48,517 bases of DNA from the NCBI GenBank assembly GCA_012522075.1, contig JAAYLG010000109.1, positions 1 through 48,517 of the forward strand. The letters are read 5' to 3'. Below the pieces are notes generated by a model. The model ran no database searches, was not told the DNA's origin, and was given only the letters and a program-made list of their open reading frames with translations. The position numbers and the translations under genes were made by a program. Positions 9,839-18,845 of the stretch are shown here, one piece after another (position 1 is the first letter of the stretch; every line of letters starts with the position of its first letter). The stretch is from Bacillota bacterium (GTDB lineage Bacteria > Bacillota > Dethiobacteria > Dethiobacterales > Dethiobacteraceae).

Positions 9839-10735
9839 TTACGAAGTAATTTCTTTTAAAACAAAGTCCCGGAATAGTTTGGTCATCTGGGGCAATGTGC
9901 CTCTTCCGGCATGGCCGGTGGGGACTGCCAGACCGTTTTGAACGGTAATTTGCTCCTGCAGCGGCACTATTTTTGTTCCCGGCACCAGCAGTGCTTCAGC
10001 CAGTTTATCCCCCAGCAGGGAAAGACCAAGGCCGTTGGCGACGCAGCGACGAATTAAATCAGCATTGTCGCTTTCCAGAATAATATTTAGTTCTGTTTCG
10101 TTTCGTTTTAGAACATCATCTATAATTTTGTTAATGGAACTGTTAAATTTGAGGCGCAGTAAATTCTGGCCCTTCAGGTCTTTAATGGCAAGGTTTTTTC
10201 TCGCGGCGAGCGGGTGATCGGCCGGCAGCAAGGCAACAACTTGCTCGTCAATGATGGGATAAAAACTGACATCGAATTGCCTGGGAAAAGGAGCACTGAC
10301 AAAAGCCAGGTGAATCCGGCGGCCGCGGATTTCGACAAGTAAATTGTCTGCCGTGTCTATATGCAGCCTCACTTCAATTTTTTTGTGCTCGGCAATAAAC
10401 TTTTTGATCAGATTTTCAAACTTTAAATAAATAAAGGAGGGGACTATCCCCAGGCGCAGGAAACCTTTGTTTAAAGTGGCATACTGTTGCATGGCCTGCT
10501 TGGCCTTTTCTACTTCAGTTACAATATTTCTGGCATAAACCAGAAATTCCTGACCGGGGCGTGAGAGGTAAACCTGCCGTTTATGTCTGACAAACAGAAA
10601 AACTCCCAGTTCGTCTTCCAGGGAAGCAATTTGCTGGGACAGCGTGGACTGGGAAATGTTGATTTCCATTGCCGCCTGTGAGAAAGAACGGTACTTTTCC
10701 ACAGCGAGGAAATATTCAATTTGATGCAGTTTCAT
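9839..10735 (-). CDS. LysR family transcriptional regulator
   Basis: MKLHQIEYFLAVEKYRSFSQAAMEINISQSTLSQQIASLEDELGVFLF N-terminal HTH; start trimmed to Met at 10735. Confidence 0.92.
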   Translation of the reverse strand: MKLHQIEYFLAVEKYRSFSQAAMEINISQSTLSQQIASLEDELGVFLFVRHKRQVYLSRPGQEFLVYARNIVTEVEKAKQAMQQYATLNKGFLRLGIVPSFIYLKFENLIKKFIAEHKKIEVRLHIDTADNLLVEIRGRRIHLAFVSAPFPRQFDVSFYPIIDEQVVALLPADHPLAARKNLAIKDLKGQNLLRLKFNSSINKIIDDVLKRNETELNIILESDNADLIRRCVANGLGLSLLGDKLAEALLVPGTKIVPLQEQITVQNGLAVPTGHAGRGTLPQMTKLFRDFVLKEITS

Positions 10736-10830
10736 TTTAACCACCCCATGCTCTGCCGCAATTACTGGACTATTTCTACAATTAGCACCCATATCCTTTA
10801 TTTGACTGAAAAGAATATGCACTTGCGCAT

Positions 10831-10903
10831 TTATTAATTTTCCCAATAATAACTCTTTGAAAGTTTAATTGAGCCTGGCAGATATATTTGCTATTTATGA
10901 ATA
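10831..10903 (+). promoter_or_regulatory. Predicted promoter/operator copy 1
   Basis: TTGAGC (10869) -17 bp- TATTTA (10892), preceded by TTTTCCCAATAATAACTCTTTGAAAGTTTAA; same layout as copy 2 at 11957-12026. Confidence 0.6.
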
Positions 10904-11020
10904 CGGGCAAGAGAAATTTTTCAGGTGCGCATATTCCCTGATCTGTCCCTGATCCACGCGCCGGCGGCTTGGCGTCAGCGCTAAAACACTTTAATTACAC
11001 ATAACGGGGAGGAAGGCTCT

Positions 11021-11887
11021 ATGACATTGAATGTTGGTTTTATCGGTGTCGGCAATATCGGGATGGTAATGGCCAAAAGTATACTTAAAGCGGGTATCCC
11101 TTTGGCGGCGTACGACATTAATGAACAGGCGGTTGCCGAAATCGAAGCGGCCGGCGCCCGGGCCATGAAATCGTGCCGGGAAGTTATGGAGGCAAGTGAT
11201 GCTGTTATCACGATGGTACGGGATACTGCCCAAACCGAAAAAGTTGTTTTTGGGGAAAACGGTCTCTGGGAAGGTGCGAAGGAAGGCAGCATTATTATAC
11301 TTGCCAGCACCATTGGCCCGGACTATCCCAGGGAACTACACCGGAAAGGTAAAGAAAAAGGCATCAGGGTTTTGGACATGGGAGTAACAAAAAATATTTA
11401 CACTAATGAAATCGGGCAGTTTACACTGATGGTAAGCGGTGACGATGATGTAATAGACAAATGCTGGCCTGTTTTTACGGCCATGGGCAGGATAGTATTC
11501 AGAGCCGGTAAGATAGGCTACGCACAGGCATATAAGTTGATAAATAACATGATGGCTTTCAACCTGGGCAGTGTGCTGCATGAATGCCTCAATGTGGGGC
11601 TTAAAGCCGGCTTGGATATGAAGATGATGCTGGATATAATGCACGAAGGTACCGGTGCCAGCTGGATGGCAAACAGTATGCGCAATTTAATTGCCTCCGG
11701 CAGGAGGCGGCGTCTACCCAAAATGGATGATACGAGGAAACCGGCAAGGTTCATTAATAAAGATCAGGTTTTGGCCCTCGAACTGGCGGAAAAAGTGGGG
11801 GCAAAAGTTCCGTTGGCCAAACTGATTGAACAGCTTGACGAAGCTGAAACATATGACTCCTTTATCAGTTTTATGAGTGGAGAATAG
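11021..11887 (+). CDS. NAD(P)-dependent oxidoreductase, 3-hydroxyisobutyrate dehydrogenase family
   Basis: VGFIGVGNIGMVMAKSILKAG Rossmann motif and GYAQAYKLINNMM substrate/catalytic motif. Confidence 0.9.
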   Translation: MTLNVGFIGVGNIGMVMAKSILKAGIPLAAYDINEQAVAEIEAAGARAMKSCREVMEASDAVITMVRDTAQTEKVVFGENGLWEGAKEGSIIILASTIGPDYPRELHRKGKEKGIRVLDMGVTKNIYTNEIGQFTLMVSGDDDVIDKCWPVFTAMGRIVFRAGKIGYAQAYKLINNMMAFNLGSVLHECLNVGLKAGLDMKMMLDIMHEGTGASWMANSMRNLIASGRRRRLPKMDDTRKPARFINKDQVLALELAEKVGAKVPLAKLIEQLDEAETYDSFISFMSGE

Positions 11888-11896
11888 ACACAGTTA

Positions 11897-11931
11897 GTGC
11901 CACGGAACCGAGAAGCAGGGTTCCGCGGCAC
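11897..11931. terminator. Stable hairpin without U-tract after the dehydrogenase gene
   Basis: GTGCCaCGGAACC / GGTTCCGcGGCAC, 13-bp arms with one mismatch. Confidence 0.45.
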
Positions 11932-11956
11932 AGGCCTCCTACTGTTACTCTTGTCT

Positions 11957-12026
11957 ATTCATTTTCCCAATAGTAGCTAAATGAAAGTTTAATTGAATTC
12001 GGCAAAAATGTTTGATATTTATGAAT
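11957..12026 (+). promoter_or_regulatory. Predicted promoter/operator copy 2
   Basis: TTGAAT (11993) -17 bp- TATTTA (12016), preceded by ATTTTCCCAATAGTAGCTAAATGAAAGTTTAA; near-repeat of 10831-10903. Confidence 0.6.
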
Positions 12027-12230
12027 TGGTAGAGGGTATGCTTCAATGCAGGAAAAAGAATACGATGAAAAAATTTTTTTCAATATAAATTTCTGAAATA
12101 TGGGAATATTTAACCTATACCAAAATTATGGCCTTAAGTGGATTTATATTTAAGGAGGTGAAAGTCTGCCGGAAAAAGTTGTTGGTGGCTGTATGTACCG
12201 CGTGAACGGTTTAAAAAAGGAGGAGAAAAG

Positions 12231-13922
12231 ATGTGCGGAGGAAAAAGGTCGTTATTAAAAACTATTACAGTATCACTGGTAATTTTCCTAGCCGTGCTGC
12301 TCTTCCTGTCAGGTTGCAGCGGTAAAAATGAACCAGCGAACCAAAATGATAACAATAACAATAACAGCCAGATCGAAAATAATGCCAATAACGAAGAACC
12401 GGTTGCTGAAGGTCCCAGACGGGGGGGAGAGGTGCACTTTTACTATGATCAGGACCCGACTACGTTTTTAGTGGGGACATTGTCGCAGCCGGGCGGCGGC
12501 ATTGGGACGTATTTTTACCCCGGGTTAATCCGCCTGGATCTTGATCGCAATCCTCATCCTTATGCAGCAAAGAGTTGGGATATTTCTGAAGACTCGCGGA
12601 GAATTACATTTTACCTGCGGGATGATATCAAGTTTACGGATGGCGTGCCCCTTACTTCTGCCGATGTCAAATGGACTTTTGAAGAGATATCTGCCAAGCA
12701 CAGTGCGCAGATGACGCCAGTCTTTAAGCAGGTTACTTCAATAGAGACTCCTGACGATTATACAATAGTCCTGAACTTTGACCAGCCTTACGGGCCGCTG
12801 TTTGTTCTTTTATGTGCCCCCTATTTTGGGATTCATCCCAAGCATAGGCTTGAAGGGAAAGATCTACTGACAGACCCGGATGCCATGCTGGATGCAGTGG
12901 GCTGGGGGCCCTTTAAGCTGGCCGAATGGAAAAGTGGCGAGTATATCATCCTGGAAAGAAATGAGGACTACTTCGAGGAGGGGAAACCTTATCTGGACAG
13001 GATTATCTTCAGGATGATTACCGATACGACAGCCCAGCTATATGCTTTTGAAAACCAGGAAATAGACTCAATGGGGGCAACAGGAGCAGGCGGCATCTTG
13101 GAGCATATCCCCAGGCTGAGAGAACTTCCTTTTGTAGGTTATAGGGAAGGACTGGCAGATCCGGCAGGAATGGACCTTTTCTTTAATCTGAAGAATGATA
13201 AACTGTCGAAATTCGAAGTGCGGGCAGCCATCTGCCACGCCATTGACCGGGAATTGATCAATGATATGGTCTGGATGGGTCTGGGAATACCGGCGATCAG
13301 CCATTTTTCCCCGGAATTTGGTAATTTTTACAACCCCAAGGTAAACCTCCTGCAAAAGTATGAATATAACCCCGCGAAGGCGGAAGAAATGCTTGATGCC
13401 GCCGGTTATCCGAGGGGAAGCGACGGTACCAGATTTGAGTTGAGGCTGATTACCTCCAATACAAACCAGTATCTGAAAAATGCGCAGGAAGTTATTATAG
13501 ACCAGTTAAGGGCTGTAGGAATCAAAGTGATACCCGAGAATTTTGATGTTACAGGCATTACACAACGGGTATACGAAAGCCATGACTTTGACATGAAAGT
13601 ATGGCACTGCACCCAGGGTGCAGACCCGATTATTGGTGTAGAGCGCTGGTGTTTGAGCGACTATTACGGTTCCGGACGCTTTGCCCAGAACCCGACAGGT
13701 TATGCCAACGAGAGGGTAGATGAGCTGTTCTGGATAGCTAAAACCAGTGCAGTACCTGAAGAGCGGATTTCAGCTTTTCATGAGATTCAGGAGATCCTGG
13801 CAGAGGAAATGCCTTACCTGCCGCTCAATAACCCGCCCTCAATTGGATTGTATAATAACCGCATGCAGGATTACGGCTTTTATCTTAACCATTTCATGCA
13901 GGATGTTTGGGTAAAAGAATAA
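12231..13922 (+). CDS. ABC transporter substrate-binding lipoprotein, peptide/nickel family (SBP family 5)
   Basis: Lipobox LFLSGC; DIKFTDGVPLTSADVKWTFEE and AICHAIDRELIND motifs. Confidence 0.92.
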   Translation: MCGGKRSLLKTITVSLVIFLAVLLFLSGCSGKNEPANQNDNNNNNSQIENNANNEEPVAEGPRRGGEVHFYYDQDPTTFLVGTLSQPGGGIGTYFYPGLIRLDLDRNPHPYAAKSWDISEDSRRITFYLRDDIKFTDGVPLTSADVKWTFEEISAKHSAQMTPVFKQVTSIETPDDYTIVLNFDQPYGPLFVLLCAPYFGIHPKHRLEGKDLLTDPDAMLDAVGWGPFKLAEWKSGEYIILERNEDYFEEGKPYLDRIIFRMITDTTAQLYAFENQEIDSMGATGAGGILEHIPRLRELPFVGYREGLADPAGMDLFFNLKNDKLSKFEVRAAICHAIDRELINDMVWMGLGIPAISHFSPEFGNFYNPKVNLLQKYEYNPAKAEEMLDAAGYPRGSDGTRFELRLITSNTNQYLKNAQEVIIDQLRAVGIKVIPENFDVTGITQRVYESHDFDMKVWHCTQGADPIIGVERWCLSDYYGSGRFAQNPTGYANERVDELFWIAKTSAVPEERISAFHEIQEILAEEMPYLPLNNPPSIGLYNNRMQDYGFYLNHFMQDVWVKE

Positions 13923-13933
13923 GTTACAGGAGC

Positions 13934-14069
13934 GGCCCTGCTGCCATGGTATGAGTGTTTAAAAAAGCGGCGGCAGGTATCGAACGGCTGGAGGTGCTTC
14001 ATTGTCTTGCAGCAGGGTTCCAGAAAAGCGCCTCCAGCTGTTCCTGTTTTAGCAGGAAGATGCCGCCGC
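13934..14069 (+). ncRNA. Candidate structured 5' leader/cis-regulatory RNA of the UGSC gene
   Basis: Four complementary pairs in 136 nt: 13936-13944/14009-14017 (9 bp), 13967-13975/14061-14069 (9 bp), 13985-13999/14026-14040 (15 bp with two G-U), 14041-14046/14053-14058 (6 bp). Confidence 0.5.
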
Positions 14070-14107
14070 CTGGAAACAAAGGACTGCAAAGCAAGGAGGG
14101 ATTTCTC

Positions 14108-15724
14108 TTGACAATGGAACAAACTGTTTACACCTGTCTTGATCCAAGAGGCGAAATGCAGAATATTCAGCTTTCTCCCCTTAGTGCACGTGCGGATGAT
14201 CTGGACGGAAAAACTGTTTATTTTGTGGATAATGGTAAAAACGGCGCGGAACCGATTTTAAAAGCTCTCATGGAGCTGATGGAAAAAGACTACCCGGAGG
14301 CAAAACTGGTTTATTACCCTAAGACCACTGCTTATGCCCGTCCTGAGCCGCAAAGCTGGTGGCAGGAACTGGAAAAAAATGCCGCTGCAGCCGTGGTAGC
14401 TGTCGGTGATTGAGGTTCCTGCACCATGTGGATTATCCACATGCAGGTTGAAATGGAAAAAAGAGGTATACCCACTGTTTCCATTATTACTACACCTTTC
14501 ATCCGGGACGCTGCGGCCTCGGCGGAAATGTTCGGCTATCCCGGAGTGCGCAGAGTAGTGCTGCCTCATCCGGTCGGTGACATGGCCCGAAAAGATACCC
14601 CGGCCAAGGTTAAAGCGGCATACAGCGACATTGTCAGTGCTCTTACGGCACCTTTAACAGAAGAAGAAAGCAGGACAGGTGTACAGAAAGCCATCCCCCG
14701 GGAAAGAATTGCTTGCAGGGGTACTATTGATGAGGTTTATAAATTTTTCGTTGAGAAAGGAATGTGTGACGGTCTGCCCATTGTTCCGCCCACAGAGGAA
14801 AGAGTAAAAAGAATGCTTGAGGGAACAAGCCATCCTCCTGATGAAGTTTTGGGAAAAATGGATCCTGAACAGTGGGAAGTTACTGTGGAAAAGGTGGCAA
14901 TCAATGCCGTAATGTGCGGGTGCCTTCCCGAATATATGCCTGTCCTGTTGGCACTGGCCGAGGCGTTAATTGATCCCAGAACGGCGACGGGGACATACGT
15001 CCGCAGTACCAGTTCGTTTACTTTCTGGTCGGTGGTAAACGGCCCTATAGCAAGGGAAATCGGCATGAATGCCGGCAATAATGCCTTGGGCCCCGGCAAT
15101 AGAGCCAATGCCACGATCGGTCGGGCCATCAGGATGTTTTTAATCAATCTGGGCGGAACCGAGCCGGGAGTGAACGATATGTCGTCAATCGGTAATGCCC
15201 TGAAGTATGGTTTTGCTTTTGCGGAAAACGAAGCAGAAAGTCCCTGGGAACCGTATCATGTCACCCATGGATTTAAGCCGGAAGAGAGCACCGTCACCGT
15301 TTTTAAGTCGTGGGGTTTCCGTCCTACATCAATAGCCGCCGGCAGAGGGATGGGTTTGGCCAATATCGCCTGGAATGCCCAGGTTGTAGGCGGCGGGATG
15401 GTCATCCTCATGGACCCGCTGTTGGCAAAACAGCTGGCCGAACGGGGGATAACGAAAAAGAATATCCAAGAATTTCTTTACCAGAGCATGCATAGGAGCG
15501 TGCGAGTTTGGAAAAAGAACCCCAACTTTCGTCATGCTTTTATTGAATCAGGTGTCCCGGCATGGTACGAAGAACTCGCTGATGATGTTATAATTCCCAG
15601 GTTGGCAGGCCTGGACAGCGTGCAGACAATTGTTGTCGGCGGCCAGAACAATCCTTTTTACCAGCTGTATGATGCTACGCCGCCAGTAAAAGGAACAACC
15701 ATCTCTGTTGACAAATGGCGGTAA
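14108..15724 (+). CDS. UGSC family selenoprotein (in-frame UGA at 14411-14413 read as Sec), fused to a C-terminal CDGLPIVPPT domain
   Basis: ORFs 13955..14413 and 14426..15724 are in the same frame, joined by TGA GGT TCC TGC ACC ATG = U-G-S-C-T-M. AGGAGGG at 14094-14100 supports a TTG start at 14108 (ATG alternative at 14114). yedE/yedF present in the same window. Confidence 0.88.
14414..14447 (+). promoter_or_regulatory. Candidate bacterial SECIS hairpin
   Basis: Immediately after the UGA: CCTGC(14418-14422)-ACC bulge-ATGTGGA(14426-14432)-TTA-TCCACAT(14436-14442)-GCAGG(14443-14447); 12 bp with a short apical loop. Confidence 0.72.
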
Positions 15725-15752
15725 CAAAGCAGAGTTATCTCTGCTTTGTTAC
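15721..15752 (+). repeat. Perfect 14-bp inverted repeat between the UGSC gene and the first permease gene
   Basis: GTAACAAAGCAGAG-TTAT-CTCTGCTTTGTTAC; starts at the UGSC stop codon; no U-tract. Confidence 0.8.
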
Positions 15753-15798
15753 CCTTAGGAAACAGGCCGTGTCAGTTCGGGAGAATAGCGGAGGTGAA

Positions 15799-16782
15799 AT
15801 GATGAGGAAAACAAAGTCGATTCCTGTTTTTATCCTGCAGCGTATCCTACAGGTCATTCCCATAGTGCTAGGAACAATTTTCATTACTTTTCTTCTTTTG
15901 GAACTCAGCGGGGATCCCATCACCGCCCTTGGCGGCGATTTCGCCTTACCCGATGAAACTGTTGAGCACTTAACCAAAGCTTACGGCCTTGACAAGCCGG
16001 TCTATCAACGGTTTTTCATTTATATCTCAAAGGTGTTGCGGGGGGATTTCGGCTATTCCTATAAACAGGGACGCCCTGTCATGGAAATAATCATGGAACG
16101 CATGCCGGCTACCATTCTGTTGGGAGCGGCAACGTATGTTATCAGCACCATACTTGGCGTCGCCATGGGAGTAATAGCATCACTGAAGCCGCGGTCCTGG
16201 CTTGACAACCTGATTGTAACCCTGTCGGTGATGGGTTTTTCCACGCCTGCCTTTTGGTTTGCCCAGTTATCCATTTTTATTTTCTCCGTCCTGCTGGGCT
16301 GGCTTCCCGGATTTGGTATGCGTACCCTTGATTTGGTGGATACAAGCCTGCTAGCGGTTATTATTGACCGAGCCAAATATTTGATTTTACCGGCTTTTGT
16401 TCTTTCCATTAATGGTCTGGCCACCCTCGCCCGCGTTACCAGGGCCAACATGCTGGAAGTTATGCACAAAGATTTTATCACTACAGCAAGGGCAAAAGGC
16501 TGTTCCGAATTTGCCGTGCTGATTCGCCATAAATTACGCAATATTATGCTGGTTCTTATCACCTTGATAGGGCTGCGGGCAGGGATGCTGGTGTCCGGTT
16601 CTGTCCTGATAGAAACTGTGTTTTCCTGGCCGGGTGTGGGCAGGCTGATGTACAATGCCATCAGCAGCCGTGATTTCCCCGTTGTGCTGGGCGGGTTTTT
16701 AATCACGGCCGGGATGACAATTTTTATCAATTTGACAACAGACATCTTGTATACAATTTTAGATCCACGTGTCAGGTACTAG
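15799..16782 (+). CDS. ABC transporter permease, DppB/OppB-like
   Basis: VIPIVLGTIFITFLLLELSGDP N-terminus and ARAKGCSEFAVLIRHKLRN EAA loop. Start trimmed to MMRKTK. Confidence 0.9.
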   Translation: MMRKTKSIPVFILQRILQVIPIVLGTIFITFLLLELSGDPITALGGDFALPDETVEHLTKAYGLDKPVYQRFFIYISKVLRGDFGYSYKQGRPVMEIIMERMPATILLGAATYVISTILGVAMGVIASLKPRSWLDNLIVTLSVMGFSTPAFWFAQLSIFIFSVLLGWLPGFGMRTLDLVDTSLLAVIIDRAKYLILPAFVLSINGLATLARVTRANMLEVMHKDFITTARAKGCSEFAVLIRHKLRNIMLVLITLIGLRAGMLVSGSVLIETVFSWPGVGRLMYNAISSRDFPVVLGGFLITAGMTIFINLTTDILYTILDPRVRY

Positions 16783-16828
16783 ACTGCTTCCGGCGACACG
16801 CAACATTAACTACGTAGGGGGCGTAAGC

Positions 16829-17740
16829 ATGGAAATGCAGACAAGCAGGCAAGTACTGCATAAGAAAATGGAAATGGGTTTTTCCGTTCGTCTGCATAAA
16901 TTTTTCGTATCCGCAGTGGATTTCTGGAGACGTTACAAAAAAACAAAGACTGCCGTCTTTGGCTTGGTAATAATTCTGATTTTTGCTTTTATTGCCATTA
17001 ACGCTTCATGGCTGGCACCTTACGATCCTTACCTAATAACAAGGGAAAGGTTTGCTCCGCCATCTGCCAAACATTGGCTGGGAACCGACGACATGGGCAG
17101 GGATATTTTAAGCAGAATTATTTACGGCTCAAGAGTTTCTCTGAGTATTGGTTTTATTATAGCAGCCCTATCCATGACCATTGGTATTGTTATCGGTGCT
17201 GTTTCCGGTTACTTCGGGGGAAAAGTTGATACCCTGCTGCAGCGGCTGGTGGAAATGGTCCAGATGTTGCCCAGCCTGGTACTTATAATTGTTGTGTTGC
17301 TATTACTGGGGGGCGGCATAGACAGGATTGTTATTATCATGGGGCTTTTAGGCTGGACGGGAACAGCCCGTGTTGTCAGGGCTGAATTTCTTTCCCACCG
17401 GGAGCGGGAATATGTAGAGGCAGGCAAGGCATTAGGTTTCAGCAAGTTTCATATTATTTTCAGCGAGATTTTACCTGCCGTGATTCCGACAGTACTAGTC
17501 ATTATGGCAATGAATATTTCCGGGGCGATTTTAATGGAAGCCGGTTTAAGTTTTTTAGGTCTGGGCGATCTCAGTGTTATTACCTGGGGGCAAATGCTGC
17601 AAAACGCCCAGAGGTGGCTTTCCCAGGCATGGTGGATTTCATTCTTCCCGGGACTGGCAATTTTCCTCACCGTGCTCAGCTTTAACCTGATAGGAGACGG
17701 TATTAACGACGCAATCAATCCTTACCTGAAAGAGAGATAA
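16829..17740 (+). CDS. ABC transporter permease, DppC/OppC-like
   Basis: HWLGTDDMGRDILSRIIYGSRVSL and EYVEAGKALGFSKFHIIFSEILP motifs. Confidence 0.9.
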   Translation: MEMQTSRQVLHKKMEMGFSVRLHKFFVSAVDFWRRYKKTKTAVFGLVIILIFAFIAINASWLAPYDPYLITRERFAPPSAKHWLGTDDMGRDILSRIIYGSRVSLSIGFIIAALSMTIGIVIGAVSGYFGGKVDTLLQRLVEMVQMLPSLVLIIVVLLLLGGGIDRIVIIMGLLGWTGTARVVRAEFLSHREREYVEAGKALGFSKFHIIFSEILPAVIPTVLVIMAMNISGAILMEAGLSFLGLGDLSVITWGQMLQNAQRWLSQAWWISFFPGLAIFLTVLSFNLIGDGINDAINPYLKER

Positions 17741-17776
17741 AAGCAAAAAGTAAAAACTTACCCTGGGAGTGGTTGG

Positions 17777-18787
17777 TTGATGAATGATTTGCTCTTAAAT
17801 ATCAAAGGGCTGAAAACTTACTTTAATTTAACGCGGGGAGTTCTCCGAGCCGTGGATGGCGTTGACTTAAAAGTGGGGGCCGGTGAAATTGTGGGCCTGG
17901 TGGGTGAATCGGGATGTGGGAAATCAGTTTTGGCCCGCTCTGTCCTCCGCCTGTTGCAGCATCCCGGGTATATTGCAGCAGGTGAAATAATCTACGAAGG
18001 AACAGACCTCTCTAAATTGCCTGATGAAAAGATGCGCGAACACCGGGGGAAAAAAATTGCCATGGTGTTCCAAGATCCCCTTGGCTATTTAAACCCTGTT
18101 ATGAAAGTAGGCAGTCAGATTGAAGAAGCATTGCGAATACACCGGCCAAATGAAGATCCCGGTAAAATTATCCCTTTACTCCTGGAATCTGTTGGTTTCC
18201 CGCGGTCTGCCCGTATCTGGGACAGATATCCCCATGAGCTTTCAGGCGGAATGTTGCAAAGGGTGATCATTGCCCTTGCCATCTCCTGCGACCCGAGACT
18301 GCTAATTGCCGATGAGCCTACAACCGCCCTTGATGTGACCATTCAGGCACAGGTATTAAGGTTGCTGAAAAGGCTTTGTAAAGAACGGGAAATGGCCATG
18401 TTGCTGATTACCCACAATCTGGGCATTGTTGCTGATACCTGCGACCGCATTTATGTGATGTATTGCGGAAGGATTGTTGAAACTGCCGATGTCTTTTCCC
18501 TTTTTGAAAAACCTTACCATCCTTATACCAGAGGCCTGCTGGAAGCCACTTTAAGTATTGATGAATTCCGCGAAAACTTGACAACCATAGAGGGCACCGT
18601 TCCTGACCCTATTAACCTGCCGCCCGGGTGCAGGTTCGCACCGCGCTGCTCTGCCGCCCGTTTAGTTTGTACGCAAGCGGATCCGCCTTGTCTCACTATT
18701 GATGCCTTAAAAGAACATGTGGCTTACTGCTGGATCGGCACGGCCGAATATGAAAAAAGTGCTGCTCCGTTGACCACTGCCATTTGA
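17777..18787 (+). CDS. ABC transporter ATP-binding protein, DppD/OppD-like
   Basis: Walker A GESGCGKS, signature LSGGMLQR, Walker [14 protein letters not shown]-terminal oligo/dipeptide ATPase motif CRFAPRC. Confidence 0.93.
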   Translation: MMNDLLLNIKGLKTYFNLTRGVLRAVDGVDLKVGAGEIVGLVGESGCGKSVLARSVLRLLQHPGYIAAGEIIYEGTDLSKLPDEKMREHRGKKIAMVFQDPLGYLNPVMKVGSQIEEALRIHRPNEDPGKIIPLLLESVGFPRSARIWDRYPHELSGGMLQRVIIALAISCDPRLLIADEPTTALDVTIQAQVLRLLKRLCKEREMAMLLITHNLGIVADTCDRIYVMYCGRIVETADVFSLFEKPYHPYTRGLLEATLSIDEFRENLTTIEGTVPDPINLPPGCRFAPRCSAARLVCTQADPPCLTIDALKEHVAYCWIGTAEYEKSAAPLTTAI

Positions 18788-18845
18788 GGATACGGCTTCT
18801 TTAGGGCAGACAATGCCTTATCTATCTCTGGAAGGGGTGGCCCAT

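Noticed and set aside
10869-10897. Possible sigma-54 promoter TGGCAG...TTGCT upstream of the dehydrogenase gene
   Set aside because: GG and GC are 11 bp apart rather than the 10 required, and the second copy lacks the GC. The TTGA-N17-TATTTA reading fits both copies better.
12158-12210. Short leader peptide GTGAAAGTCTGCCGGAAAAAG... (VKVCRKKLLVAVCTA*) before the SBP gene
   Set aside because: The GTG overlaps the AAGGAGGTG motif itself, leaving no ribosome site. Too weak to call.
13967-14069. Possible tRNA-Sec (selC) in the UGSC leader because of GGCTGGA and GGTTCC segments
   Set aside because: No acceptor stem/CCA, no T-arm pairing around GGTTC, and the helices present do not form a cloverleaf.
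13934-14069. UGSC leader as a T-box element
   Set aside because: No T-box consensus (AGGGTGGNACCGCG-like) or antiterminator/terminator pair seen.
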